A DNA stretch of 64,000 nt. It comes from UBA288 sp050178135. GTDB lineage: Archaea; Halobacteriota; Methanomicrobia; Methanomicrobiales; Methanospirillaceae. The notes under the pieces are model-generated. The model did no database searches and had not been told where the DNA came from. It worked only from the letters and a program-made list of their open reading frames with translations. This document shows positions 24,788 to 33,769 of the stretch, in pieces; the first letter of the stretch is position 1, and each line of letters starts with the position of its first letter. Position numbers and translations under genes: made by a program. The stretch covers positions 14,770-78,769 of the forward strand of contig JBFXGJ010000005.1 in the NCBI GenBank assembly GCA_050178135.1, given 5' to 3'.

Positions 24788-25977
24788 CAGCAGATCCCCT
24801 CGTAGACCGAGGCGGTCTTCTCCGCCCGGCGGCAGCGCCGCCCGTCGAACACGGTCCGTCCGGTGTAATCGAGTTCCTCGAACTCAGGCCACTCTGTGAC
24901 GATCACGGTCGCGTCGGTCCCGGAGACGACATCCGCGGCGCTCTCTGCATACCCGATCCCGGGGTGGATCTGCCGGAACCGATCGCTGGCCATCGGGTCG
25001 TAGGCGAGGACCCGGGCCCCACGGTCGACCAACCCCTGCACGACCGGGATCGCCCGGCTCTCGCGGATGTCGTCGGTCCCGGGTTTGAACGCGAGGCCGA
25101 GCACCCCGATCCGGCGCCCGGCGATACCGATCCGCGCCTCCAGGAGGTCGAGGAGGGCGTCAGGCTGCCGGTCGTTCACATCGAGCGCTGCGGAGAGGAG
25201 CCTCGCCTCGCGCCCGATGGCCCCGGCGAGGGCAATGAGAGCCCGGACGTCCTTCGGGAAACAGGAACCCCCAAAACCGAGTCCCGCCCCCAGGAACCGC
25301 GGCCCGATCCGGTCGTCGAGCCCGACCGCGCCGAGCACCTCGTGCGTGTCGATCCCGAGCGGCTTGCAGAGGTTCCCGATCTCGTTCGCGCACGAGATCC
25401 TGACAGCGAGAAACGCATTCGAGGCGTATTTCACCATCTCGGCGGTCGCAGTGTCGCACTGGACTCGCGGGCAGGAGAACGGCCGGTAGAGCGCCTCGAG
25501 CGCCTCCGCCCCCACGGGGTCGTCGGCCCCGAGGACGATCCGATCCGGGAGGAAGAAGTCCCGCACAGCCGCCCCCTCGCGGAGGAACTCGGGGTTCATC
25601 ACGACCGAGAGACCGTCTGCGGCCGACCTTCCGGCGCCCGTTTCCACCGCCGGGCGGACGACGTTCGCGGTCGTGCCAGGGGGCACGGTGCTCTTGACCA
25701 CGACCGTGTGCGGACTGGACAAATCGGCGAGAGCCGCGCCGATCGCCGCGCTCGCCGCTCGGACGGCGGAGAGGTCGGCTTCCCCCACGCCGTTCGAGGG
25801 TGTTCCCACGCAGAGGAAGGTCATCGCGCTCCTACCGACAGCCCCGGCCAGGTCGCCGGTCGTCTCCAGGCGGGAGCGGTTCCCGCGGATCATCGTCTCG
25901 AGGCCGGGTTCGAAGAATGGGGGCTCGCCCCGCGCCAGCCGCTCCCGGATCACCTCGTCACGATCGACCAGCAGTAT
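24784..25977 (-). CDS. ugd: UDP-glucose 6-dehydrogenase, N-terminus lost in the assembly gap
   Basis: Oxidises UDP-glucose twice with NAD+ to UDP-glucuronate. The visible 397 residues include EPGLETMIRGN, FLCVGTPSN, VVVKSTVPPGTTANVV, MNPEFLREGAAVRDF, AEMVKYASNAFLA, the catalytic-Cys motif GFGGSCFPKDVRAL, LGLAFKPGTDDIRESRA and the C-terminal UDP-binding domain. About 30-35 residues with the Rossmann GxGxxG lie in or beyond the run of Ns. UDP-N-acetyl-mannosamine or -glucosamine dehydrogenases are related, but pairing with galU favours UDP-glucose. Any reading that joins it to the beta-helix protein across the gap is artificial. Confidence 0.88.
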   Translation of the reverse strand: MLLVDRDEVIRERLARGEPPFFEPGLETMIRGNRSRLETTGDLAGAVGRSAMTFLCVGTPSNGVGEADLSAVRAASAAIGAALADLSSPHTVVVKSTVPPGTTANVVRPAVETGAGRSAADGLSVVMNPEFLREGAAVRDFFLPDRIVLGADDPVGAEALEALYRPFSCPRVQCDTATAEMVKYASNAFLAVRISCANEIGNLCKPLGIDTHEVLGAVGLDDRIGPRFLGAGLGFGGSCFPKDVRALIALAGAIGREARLLSAALDVNDRQPDALLDLLEARIGIAGRRIGVLGLAFKPGTDDIRESRAIPVVQGLVDRGARVLAYDPMASDRFRQIHPGIGYAESAADVVSGTDATVIVTEWPEFEELDYTGRTVFDGRRCRRAEKTASVYEGICW

Positions 25978-26077
25978 NNNNNNNNNNNNNNNNNNNNNNN
26001 NNNNNNNNNNNNNNNNNNNNNNNNNNNNNNNNNNNNNNNNNNNNNNNNNNNNNNNNNNNNNNNNNNNNNNNNNNNNN
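25978..26077. other. Assembly gap of 100 Ns
   Basis: Exactly 100 ambiguous bases, the conventional scaffold-gap length, so the true distance is unknown. The genes on both sides are incomplete at this point and belong to unrelated families. Confidence 0.99.
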
Positions 26078-27474
26078 GCGATCTGCGGGACCGATGGCAT
26101 CGGATACTGCGACGTCGCACGGTTCAGGATGTAGACGTTGTTGTTCCCGTACCGGTTCATCACATCGATGTTGGGGCCGTACCCGGTGATGTCGAAGTAC
26201 GAGTCCGAGACCGAGTGGTGATATGAGGGGTCATGGTAGTAATAGCCGATGTTCGACTGGGTCGCAGGCTCCCCGTCGACGGACTTACCTCCCATATTCA
26301 TCTGGTGGAAGTTCTCGAGGCGGATGTTCTGGCCGAATGCACCCCAGAATGCCCATTCCTTTGCGTCCTGGGACCAGCAGTCCTTGAGGGTGATATCCGT
26401 GCATCCTTTGACGATCTTGAAACCGTACGTCGATCCGATGTCGACGCAGTTCTCGAAGGTGGTGTTCACCCCGTCGTGAGCGAAGAAGCCCGCGTTCCTG
26501 TTGTTCTCCGACAGGCAGTTCTTCAGGTACGAGTTCCGGTGAATGTAGTAGCCCGAGAGGTAGGAGTCACGGAACGGCGGCTCGGCCGGTTTGCGCTGGC
26601 CGTTGTTCCGGCTGATGCAGTTCTCCATGTAGTAGTTCTTGGTCCCGAGGTACCAGCCCGGCTCGGCATGGAAACCGTTCTCCCAGTTGTCCTCGGCCAG
26701 GCAGTTGATCAGCTGGACGTTCTCGAGGTTGTTCGCCTCCTGGACGTCGAATCCGCATGAGAACTCGGAGTTCGAGCCGTTCTTCATCCCGAAACCGCAG
26801 CGGATTGCCTGGCAGTCGATGAACTTGAGGTTGCTGATCGTCCACGTGGGTAATCCGTTATTCTTCTCCTCCGAGGCGTTCCGGTCCGAATTCATATTGA
26901 ACCCGTGGGTGTTGCAGTCGATCGCCTTGCAGTTCTTGAAGGTGATGTCGCCCGTCTCGGGGTTATCCACCCAGATAGAGAACATCCCGTTGCCGCCTAC
27001 CGGCTGCCGGACGCCGTTGACGTCAAGGCTCGTTACCGTGACGTCCTCGATCAGGACCCCGTTGGTCCTGACCAGGAAGAAGCCCATACCCCGGAGGGTG
27101 AAACCCTTGACGTGGACGTTTGGGCGGGAGAGGTGGATCGGGTTGAAATACTGGGTCGGATTGAAGACGTTTATAACGGTCCGGTCCTCGCCTGCACCGT
27201 AGAGGTTGGAGTTCAACTTTGGGTGGATCCAACCAGCGGTCTGGAAGATCCCCTCGGTCAGCTGGATCGTACCCCCTTCTGCCGGGAGCATATTGAATGC
27301 AGCATTGATCTGCTGTTCGTCGTTGTTCCCGTTGCACAGTACCTGTGCCTGTGCCTTGGATGCTTGGCTCGCATCGGCTGCGGCCACGATGATGGTCGGG
27401 CCGGCTGCTCCTGCGTGCATCGGAACGAGCAGTGCCAGGAAGGCTATCAGCAGGATTGCGTTCATGAGTTTCAT
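26078..27474 (-). CDS. Exported right-handed parallel beta-helix protein, C-terminus lost in the gap
   Basis: Starts at ATG 27474 with a signal peptide (NAILLIAFLALLVPMHAGAAG). After ADASQASKAQAQVLCNG and NDEQQINAAFNMLPAEGGTI, which is the standard entry to pectate-lyase-like beta-helix proteins, 400 residues carry irregular repeats with Asn ladders and many Cys residues (ENCISRNNGQ, KNCLSENNRNAGFFAHDG, FENCVDIGS, LKDCWSQDA). Likely a cell-surface adhesin or polysaccharide-acting protein. Its codons are clearly less GC-biased than those of neighbours, with many AAC, AAG and TTC codons, which fits transfer or a specialised composition. The C-terminus, and any dockerin or PKD tail, is missing. 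Confidence 0.8.
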
Positions 27475-27744
27475 CAGGATCACGTGCGCGTCGGGCGCTG
27501 TATGATCCAGATTGGACATCCAAAATAGATAATCTCATCGGTGGGAAATTCGGGGCCCAATTCGCGGAAAACACTGAATTGCGGCCTTCTTGCAGAACTT
27601 TCGTCCGAACAGCCCCCGGGGGCGGCTACCCCCCTCCCCGGCCGGACCGCATCGACCGGCCACCTTCTCTTTCGGCGCGCCCCGCCGTTCGTCCGTGCCG
27701 GACCTGCCGGGGAGCAGTATGGAGGTCTGCCTCATTCGTATCGG

Positions 27745-27753
27745 CTTTATCTT
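27745..27753 (+). promoter_or_regulatory. Probable TATA box of the gene at 27778
   Basis: CTTTATCTT is centred about 29 bases before the ATG at 27778, so the transcript would be leaderless or nearly so. This supports the short version of the downstream gene. Confidence 0.4.
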
Positions 27754-27777
27754 GGGGACGGCAAATACCTTAATCGG

Positions 27778-28107
27778 ATGCAGGGAGTCCCATCGTACCT
27801 CATGCTGATGATGCTCGGGGCCGCAGTGGTTGGGGCGGGGCTCGCCGCCACTGGTGCGAACGAGTTCGCGCCCGAGAACCCCGACCTGGCGTTCTACCTC
27901 TGGGCCCAGGCCCGCGCGGGAGAGGCGGTTGACCCGGCCATCGGGCTTGCGGCCGGGTTGCCGGACCAGCCCGCACGGGAGCGAACGCTCCTGTATACCG
28001 CGTTGAGAGGATTTGCCCATGACGCCGGGGCCGATTCGGCAGCGGAGGATCTGATTCGGGCGTTCGAAACAGTCCGGAACGCCATCGTCTGGCCGACACC
28101 TTCCTGA
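27778..28107 (+). CDS. Small membrane or exported protein, Ala-rich
   Basis: A 109-residue protein from ATG 27778: MQGVPSYLMLMMLGAAVVGAGLA is a signal anchor, and the remaining 85 residues are an acidic helical region (FYLWAQARAGEAVDPAIG, LLYTALRGFAHDAG). No family is recognised. The longer upstream reading has poor protein character and lacks a promoter, whereas a TATA-like element lies 29 bases before this ATG. It precedes two dockerin-tailed exported proteins on the same strand but has a separate promoter. Confidence 0.5.
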   Translation: MQGVPSYLMLMMLGAAVVGAGLAATGANEFAPENPDLAFYLWAQARAGEAVDPAIGLAAGLPDQPARERTLLYTALRGFAHDAGADSAAEDLIRAFETVRNAIVWPTPS

Positions 28108-28155
28108 CCAGTCTCAGCGGTTCCCTTTTTCTTCCGACCGGACAATGAACCTTCG

Positions 28156-29592
28156 ATGCAACCGCGTCCTCTGTCGGTTCTGCTCGCCCTGTTCCTGTTC
28201 ATCCTGCCCGCCGGTGCGGCTCCTCTTGGACCGGCCGACCTCACCTACCTCGGCGCTTTTCGAATGCCAGAGGACGGAACAGAATACGGCTTTCTTTATG
28301 GTGGTGGCGGACTCGCCTTCCGCCCTGACGGGGACGGTGGACGGGGCTCCCTCTTCGTGATGGGCCACGACCAGCAGAACCTCGTCGCGGAGATCTCAGT
28401 ACCGGTGCCTGAACAGTCGACGTCGGATACCCCGGAGGATCTGCCGACAGCTCGCCTCATCCAGCCTTTCGTGGATATCAAGGCCGGGATCTTCGTGGAT
28501 TCGGGCGACGGCGTTCCGAAGTCGGGCGACCTTGCCTACGTGCCCCCGGATGGTGAGCGGGAGGCCCGGCTGTACTTCTCCTTCGCCGAGCACTTCGAGT
28601 TTGAACAGACCGCCCGGCACGCTTCGGTCTCTCCCGACCTCTCTCATCCCCATCCGAGCGGCCCATGGCTCCTCGGTGATCATCCCAATTTTGCGACCGA
28701 CGACTACATGACCGTCGTGCCGGAGGAGTGGGCAACGGCCAATGCACCCGGTTATCTGCTCGCCACCGGACGGTATCGGGAGGGCTCGCTCGGGGGTTCC
28801 GGCCCGGCGCTCTTTCTGTTCGCCCCCTGGCTCGACGGGGACCCTCCGGCCCCGAACACCATCCTCTCGCATGTCGTCCCGCTCCTCCTGTACGAGCGGG
28901 GATACGAGGGCTCGTCGAACGTGATGAACGGGTACCGGGACGCGGACGAATGGTCGGGGTGTGCCTGGGTGACCGCCGAAAACCGTTCGGCGGTCGTCTT
29001 CGCCGGCACCAGGGCGCGAGGTGACTGCTGGTACGGTTGGGCGAACGGGAAGCACTATGTCCCGGGAGAACCCGATCCCGGTCCTGAGTACGGGGATCGG
29101 GGGTGGTGGGCAGACTCCTTCGAGGCCGTCCTGCTCTTCTACGACCCGGAAGACCTCGCGGCCGTCGCTTCCGGGCGGCTCTCCCCGTGCACCCCGCAGC
29201 CTGTCAGCGAGATGGTGATTGAGCCCTTCCTGTTCAGGTCGCGGGGAACTCAGGAGAAACGTCGACTCGGTGCGTCCACGTACAATCCGTCCTCGCAGAC
29301 TTTCTTGGTCTCTGAATTTCGCGGCGACGGCGACTCGTTCCTCGTCCATGCGTTCCGTGTCGGTGGCGGCTTGAGGGTGGTGCCCGGCGGATACGGCACT
29401 CCGCAGGACCTTGACGGCGATACACGGTTCGAGGACGTCAACGGAAACAGCCGCGCGGACTTCGCGGACGTGACCCTCTATTTCAACCAGATGGCCTGGA
29501 TAGCAGCGAACGAACCGCTCGCCTCCTTCGACTACAACGGGAACGGCCGGATCGATTTTGCGGATGTGGTCGTGCTCTTCGGTGGACTCTGA
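28156..29592 (+). CDS. Exported protein with a C-terminal dockerin-like calcium-binding module
   Basis: A 478-residue protein with a signal peptide (PLSVLLALFLFILPAGAAP). The main domain begins LTYLGAFRMPEDG and contains GGGGLAFRPDGDGG and a putative propeller-like or lectin-like fold (HFEFEQTARHASV, RGDCWYGWANG); I do not recognise the family. The last 65 residues are two EF-hand-like loops, DLDGDTRFEDVNGNSRADFADV and FDYNGNGRIDFADVVVLF, the archaeal dockerin-like tail also found in the genes at 29741 and 45551. It may anchor the protein to a partner on the cell surface. Start ATG 28156. Confidence 0.75.
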   Translation: MQPRPLSVLLALFLFILPAGAAPLGPADLTYLGAFRMPEDGTEYGFLYGGGGLAFRPDGDGGRGSLFVMGHDQQNLVAEISVPVPEQSTSDTPEDLPTARLIQPFVDIKAGIFVDSGDGVPKSGDLAYVPPDGEREARLYFSFAEHFEFEQTARHASVSPDLSHPHPSGPWLLGDHPNFATDDYMTVVPEEWATANAPGYLLATGRYREGSLGGSGPALFLFAPWLDGDPPAPNTILSHVVPLLLYERGYEGSSNVMNGYRDADEWSGCAWVTAENRSAVVFAGTRARGDCWYGWANGKHYVPGEPDPGPEYGDRGWWADSFEAVLLFYDPEDLAAVASGRLSPCTPQPVSEMVIEPFLFRSRGTQEKRRLGASTYNPSSQTFLVSEFRGDGDSFLVHAFRVGGGLRVVPGGYGTPQDLDGDTRFEDVNGNSRADFADVTLYFNQMAWIAANEPLASFDYNGNGRIDFADVVVLFGGL

Positions 29593-29707
29593 TCGCGGAC
29601 GGTCTCGATTGACACGGTACCGGACGGGACCACTGTCAGTGTCTCTCGTTCAGAGTCTCCATTTAATCTTTCTTCTTTGTTAAAACGCGATATGGATATT
29701 CTTCGGC

Positions 29708-29717
29708 AAATTTATCC
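29708..29717 (+). promoter_or_regulatory. Probable TATA box of the gene at 29741
   Basis: AAATTTATCC is centred about 28 bases before the ATG at 29741, in a locally AT-rich stretch. The expected transcription start would fall at or just before the start codon. Confidence 0.45.
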
Positions 29718-29740
29718 ACTCCTGTGATGACCCGTCTCCA

Positions 29741-31291
29741 ATGCACACCTTCCGCCTCCTCCTTATCACCGTGCTGGTCGCCACCCTTTTCTCTGCCTCG
29801 CCGGTGGTGGGCGCCCGCACCTCTCCCCTGGTCATCGATCATGCCTCGGCCGACCTCGTGCCCATCCCGGCCTCCGCGATAGAAGATGCGAAGTCAGACC
29901 TCCATGTCGCGTACGGGCACACCTCCCACGGGTCCCAGCTGATCGGCGGTATGAACGGTCTCGTGACCTTCGAGGGGGCCCCGCTCCCGCCGGAGACGTA
30001 CGCATGGAGCGAGGGCGGGACGGCCGGCACCCTCGACATCGATGACTACTTCACCTCGGGCGATCTCGGTAATCCCGATTTCACCTCCTGGGCCACCCGG
30101 ACGAGGACCTATCTCTCCAATCCTGCGAACGACGATGTCAACGTTGTCATGTGGTCCTGGTGCGGGCAGGTCTCTGGGGCGTCCGAGGCGAATATCAACA
30201 CCTACCTCTCGCTCATGTCCGCCCTGGAGCACGACTTCCCTTCAGTCACCTTCGTGTATATGACCGGGCACCTCGATGGCACGGGGGTGGCGGGAAACCT
30301 CAACCAGCGGAACGAACAGATCCGGGCCTGGGTCCGGAGCCATAACGGGGTTCTCTATGACTTTGCGGACATCGAGTCCTTCGATCCCGACGGAAACGGC
30401 TATCTCGCTCGCTGGGCGAACGACGCCTGCGACTACGACGGGGGCAACTGGGCGCGGGCCTGGCAGACCTCGCATGCTGAGGGAGTGGCCTGGTATACCT
30501 GCAGTGCGGCCCATACGGAGCCCCTGAACGCGAATCGGAAGGCCTTCGCCGCCTGGCACCTCTTCGCCCGGCTTGCCGGCTGGGACCCATCGTCTCCGAC
30601 CACGACCCTGACGCCCGTCCCTCATACGACGCCCATCCCGCTCCCGGGGGGCGTTGAGGCGGAAAATTACCGGCCGGGCGGGTTCTCGGACACGACGCCC
30701 GGCAACCTCGGGGGTGCGTATCGGTCCGACGACGTCGATATCGAGCCCATCCCGGGGGGGTACGCCGTCTGTTACGTCCGCGACGGCGAATGGCTCGAGT
30801 ATGACGTCACCGTGGTCCCGGCCGGTGTCTACCGCCTCGAGGCATGGGTCTCGTCACCCAATGCGGACGGCCGGATCGAGGTGCTCGTCGACGGTTCAAC
30901 CGCCTTCACAATCGCTGTCCCGAACAGCGGTGGGTTCGGGACCTACACCTCGGTCGAGGCGGCAGGGGAGCGGTATCTCTCGGCCGGTCCCCATACTCTC
31001 AGGGTCCGGTTCCCGAAAGGGTTCCTGAACCTGGACAGGCTCATCCTCTCCGCCCGCACGGCCGATCTGCTGCCCCCTGTTCCCGGCGGATTCGGCCCCC
31101 CGCTTGACCTGGACGGCGACGGCCTCCATGAGGATGTGAACGGGAACAACCGGCCGGACTTCGCGGACGTCGTGCTCTTTTTTCACGAGATGACGTGGAT
31201 CAGCGGGAACGAGCCGATCGCCGCGTTCGACTTCAATGCGAACGACAGAATCGACTTTGCCGACGCGGTTCGGCTCTTTGCCGCGCTCTAG
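29741..31291 (+). CDS. Exported protein with CBM6-like module and dockerin-like tail
   Basis: A 516-residue protein with signal peptide (LLLITVLVATLFSASPVVGA). Residues about 30-285 form an unrecognised domain with striking conserved-looking motifs, YGHTSHGSQLIGGMNGL, MWSWCGQVSGASEANINTYL, VYMTGHLDGTG and YTCSAAHTEPLNANRKAFAAW, suggestive of a hydrolase with His/Asp catalytic residues. A Thr/Pro linker leads to a carbohydrate-binding CBM6-like domain (VEAENYRPGGFSDTTPGN, GEWLEYDVTVVPAGVYRL, HTLRVRFPKGFLNLDRL). The last 65 residues are the dockerin-like pair DLDGDGLHEDVNGNNRPDFADV and FDFNANDRIDFADAV. A glycan-directed secreted enzyme is a reasonable inference. Its own TATA box is at 29708. 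Confidence 0.75.
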   Translation: MHTFRLLLITVLVATLFSASPVVGARTSPLVIDHASADLVPIPASAIEDAKSDLHVAYGHTSHGSQLIGGMNGLVTFEGAPLPPETYAWSEGGTAGTLDIDDYFTSGDLGNPDFTSWATRTRTYLSNPANDDVNVVMWSWCGQVSGASEANINTYLSLMSALEHDFPSVTFVYMTGHLDGTGVAGNLNQRNEQIRAWVRSHNGVLYDFADIESFDPDGNGYLARWANDACDYDGGNWARAWQTSHAEGVAWYTCSAAHTEPLNANRKAFAAWHLFARLAGWDPSSPTTTLTPVPHTTPIPLPGGVEAENYRPGGFSDTTPGNLGGAYRSDDVDIEPIPGGYAVCYVRDGEWLEYDVTVVPAGVYRLEAWVSSPNADGRIEVLVDGSTAFTIAVPNSGGFGTYTSVEAAGERYLSAGPHTLRVRFPKGFLNLDRLILSARTADLLPPVPGGFGPPLDLDGDGLHEDVNGNNRPDFADVVLFFHEMTWISGNEPIAAFDFNANDRIDFADAVRLFAAL

Positions 31292-33384
31292 CCGGCGTGG
31301 CGCCAGGCCTCTGCCGGGACGCACAGCTCGAACCGTGCCCCCCGTCCCGGTTCGCCCATCTCTGCGATCACGATCCCGGTGATCGCGAGCACCTCCCGTG
31401 CCAGGAAGAGACCGAGCCCCGTATTCCTGCCGTATCCCTGCTCGAAGATCCGGTCCTTCTCGTCTCGCGGCACCCCGACGCCATCATCCTCCACCGTGAC
31501 AACGAGCCTGGACCCCTCGGGACGGGCGGCGATCGTGATCTTGGAGAGGGTCGGGCCAGCGTGGCGGATTGCGTTCTCAAAGAGCGTGGAGAGGACCCGC
31601 TCGAGAAGGGCGTCGGCCAGCACCTCGAAACCGCTCGTGTGGTCCTCGATCACGACCCCTTCGAGTGGGAGTCCGCTCGCCGCCGCCCGGACGAGGGCGG
31701 AGAGGTCCTGCCAGGCCGGTGCTGCAGTCCCGAGCGTGGCATATTCGCCCATGAACCGGACCATCGCTTCGACCCGGGCGATGGAGGCACGGGTGCGGGC
31801 GAGGCGGTCCGCGAGTTCATCCGTCTGTGCCAGTTCAGAGGCGAGGTCGAGGTGTCCCCGGATCGCCACGAGCTGGTTGTTGATGTCGTGTCTCGTGAGG
31901 GCGTTCATGAGCCCGAGCGCCCGGTTGGCACGGAGCGCCGCTTCAGAGACCTCCTCGAGATCCGTCGTCCTCCGACGCAGGGCCGCCTCGAGCTCTTTCT
32001 GTTCGGTGATCTCCCTGAGCAGGGCGAGGCTGGCCGGGTGGTCGTGATACGGGACCGGAACGACCCGTACGGAGACGAAGACCAGCCGCCCCGTCACGGT
32101 CCGGATCTCCGTTTCATACGGCGACACCGGTCCCTCTGTCTCGTGGATCCCGTTCATCACCTCCATGATCCCGAGCGACCCGGCAGCGACGTGGTCCGAG
32201 GTCTTCGTCCCGACGAGGCGGTCGGACGGCACCCCGAGCACCTGTTCGACGGCAGAATTGACGAAGAGGATCTTCCGGTCCTGGTCGAAGACCACGACCA
32301 GGTCGGGGAGGTTGTCGACAAGGCCCCGGATAAAGGTCTCGCTCTCCTGGAGGGCGGCGATGGCACGGGTCCGGGCAGTGATGTCCCGCACCAGGATCGC
32401 CCGGCCCCTGGACTCCTCGAGGGATGCGATGTCGACCTCGAACCGCTCGTCGGGCCTCCCGTTCCGGGTCCGCTCGACAGCGAGCGGCCCGTCTGCCTGC
32501 ATCCGGTCGAGGACGGCCCGCAACCCGTTCCATTCGCCAGCCAGGGCCAAGAATGGTGTGCCGATCACCTGTTCGGGATCAACCTCGAAGAGGCGGGCTG
32601 CAGCCGGGTTCATCGTGACGATCCGGTCGTTCCGATCGACCACGACGACGCCGATCGGGACCCGTTCGATCACGGTGGGAGCGGCGACCGGGACCAGGTC
32701 GAGGAACCGGTAGCGGAACAGCGCGTGCGCGATGATGAGCGCCGCGACGGCGAAGCCGAGCGGGGTCAGGTCGACCTCGTTGAGCGGCCGGACGCCGACC
32801 GTGTAGAGGATGAGGGCCACGCCGGGGACGATCGCCGCGGATGCGATCACCAGGACCTGACGGCGGAGCGGTGGGGGTGAATTCCAGGCATGCCCGACAA
32901 GGAGACCGGTACCGACACTCATCGCCACGAAGGAGTAGGCGACCTGGACCATGTACCACGGTCCGGGGGCACGGTGGAGAAGCGGAAGAGGTCCACTCGT
33001 GTCGAGTTCGAATGCCGTGTAGAAGAGGTGATGCAGGTCATTGGTAAAGACGAAGAGGACGGTCAGGACCGGGATAACAAGGATCACTCCCCAGCCAGGA
33101 CGGGACGGCACCAGTCGCCCGGAGAAGGAGACGGAGAAGGCGAGCCAGAGCGGAGCAAGCGTCGCGATGGTGATATCCTGAACCACCCCGAGCAGGACCA
33201 TCGTCTTCATCGACTCGGCGGCGAGCTCGATGCCGTAGACCCCCGCCCAGATCGCCAGGGCGAGGAGGAGCACCAGGAAAGAGAGGCCGCCCGGCACCCG
33301 GCGGCGGGGCCAGGTGGCGGCGGCAACTCCCGCAATCAGGATTCCCGAGCAGATGAACACGCCAGCGATGGCGTTCAGGGCCAT
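31288..33384 (-). CDS. Membrane sensor histidine kinase with two PAS domains
   Basis: A 698-residue kinase: an N-terminal region of seven or so membrane segments resembling the HisKA_7TM sensor (residues 1-225), two PAS domains (VPIGVVVVDRNDRIVTMNPA and LPDLVVVFDQDRKILFVNSA), then the H-box TRHDINNQLVAIRGHL with the phospho-accepting His, and the ATPase core with N-box LFENAIRHA, G1 VEDDGVGVP, F-box IFEQGYG and G2 GLGLFLA. Archaeal kinases of this type often lack a neighbouring response regulator, as here. Start ATG 33384 has GGAGGTG ten bases upstream; GTG 33396 is an alternative. It overlaps the convergent gene at 29741 by four bases. Confidence 0.9.
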   Translation of the reverse strand: MALNAIAGVFICSGILIAGVAAATWPRRRVPGGLSFLVLLLALAIWAGVYGIELAAESMKTMVLLGVVQDITIATLAPLWLAFSVSFSGRLVPSRPGWGVILVIPVLTVLFVFTNDLHHLFYTAFELDTSGPLPLLHRAPGPWYMVQVAYSFVAMSVGTGLLVGHAWNSPPPLRRQVLVIASAAIVPGVALILYTVGVRPLNEVDLTPLGFAVAALIIAHALFRYRFLDLVPVAAPTVIERVPIGVVVVDRNDRIVTMNPAAARLFEVDPEQVIGTPFLALAGEWNGLRAVLDRMQADGPLAVERTRNGRPDERFEVDIASLEESRGRAILVRDITARTRAIAALQESETFIRGLVDNLPDLVVVFDQDRKILFVNSAVEQVLGVPSDRLVGTKTSDHVAAGSLGIMEVMNGIHETEGPVSPYETEIRTVTGRLVFVSVRVVPVPYHDHPASLALLREITEQKELEAALRRRTTDLEEVSEAALRANRALGLMNALTRHDINNQLVAIRGHLDLASELAQTDELADRLARTRASIARVEAMVRFMGEYATLGTAAPAWQDLSALVRAAASGLPLEGVVIEDHTSGFEVLADALLERVLSTLFENAIRHAGPTLSKITIAARPEGSRLVVTVEDDGVGVPRDEKDRIFEQGYGRNTGLGLFLAREVLAITGIVIAEMGEPGRGARFELCVPAEAWRHAG

Positions 33385-33481
33385 GCCCCTGCACACCTCC
33401 TCCCGAGTTCGCTGGGTGATCGGTCCCGTCCTGACACGGATCGATCCTTCGCTCCTCTACGTCTTTAATCCGGCGCCGGAA

Positions 33482-33508
33482 ATCTATAAATCTCCTGTCG
33501 CCGACAGG
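33482..33508 (+). promoter_or_regulatory. TATA box and palindrome in front of the PspC-like gene
   Basis: ATCTATAAAT at 33482-33491 is a clear archaeal TATA box. It is followed at once by CCTGTCGCCGACAGG (33494-33508), a 6-bp inverted repeat around GCC. The palindrome fills the space between the TATA box and the expected transcription start near 33512-33515, the classic repressor position, and its right arm also overlaps the AGGAGG ribosome site. Confidence 0.5.
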
Positions 33509-33514
33509 AGGCGC

Positions 33515-33769
33515 ATGAAGGAATTGAAGCGCTCCCAGACAGACCGGATGGTAGCCGGTGTCTGTAGTGGCATCGGTGTCTACCTCGGGATAGACCCGAA
33601 CGTGATCCGACTGGTCTGGGTCGTCGTAACCGTCTTCGGCGTCGGGCTCGGCCTGCTCGCCTACCTGCTCGCCTGGATCATCATCCCCGAAGAAGAGATG
33701 CCGCCGGCAGCGGAGGTCCCCCCCGAGCCTGCGGACGTGATCACGGTCGAGCCGAACGAGGTCCAATAA
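33515..33769 (+). CDS. PspC-domain membrane protein
   Basis: An 84-residue protein with the PspC signature: KRSQTDRMVAGVCSGIGVYLGIDPNVIRLVWVV, cut at GVCSGIGVYLGIDPN, followed by a transmembrane segment (VVTVFGVGLGLLAYLLAWIIIP). The C-terminal 25 residues are acidic and Pro-rich (EEEMPPAAEVPPEPADV). PspC proteins sense or respond to membrane stress in bacteria; archaeal copies are common but uncharacterised. Start ATG 33515 follows AGGAGGCGC. It is monocistronic and sits behind a TATA box with an operator-like palindrome. Confidence 0.88.
   Translation: MKELKRSQTDRMVAGVCSGIGVYLGIDPNVIRLVWVVVTVFGVGLGLLAYLLAWIIIPEEEMPPAAEVPPEPADVITVEPNEVQ

Noticed and set aside
24784..27519. One long minus-strand protein spanning the run of Ns
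   Set aside because: It joins the C-terminal part of UDP-glucose dehydrogenase to a beta-helix protein through unknown sequence; the fusion is an artefact of reading across the gap.
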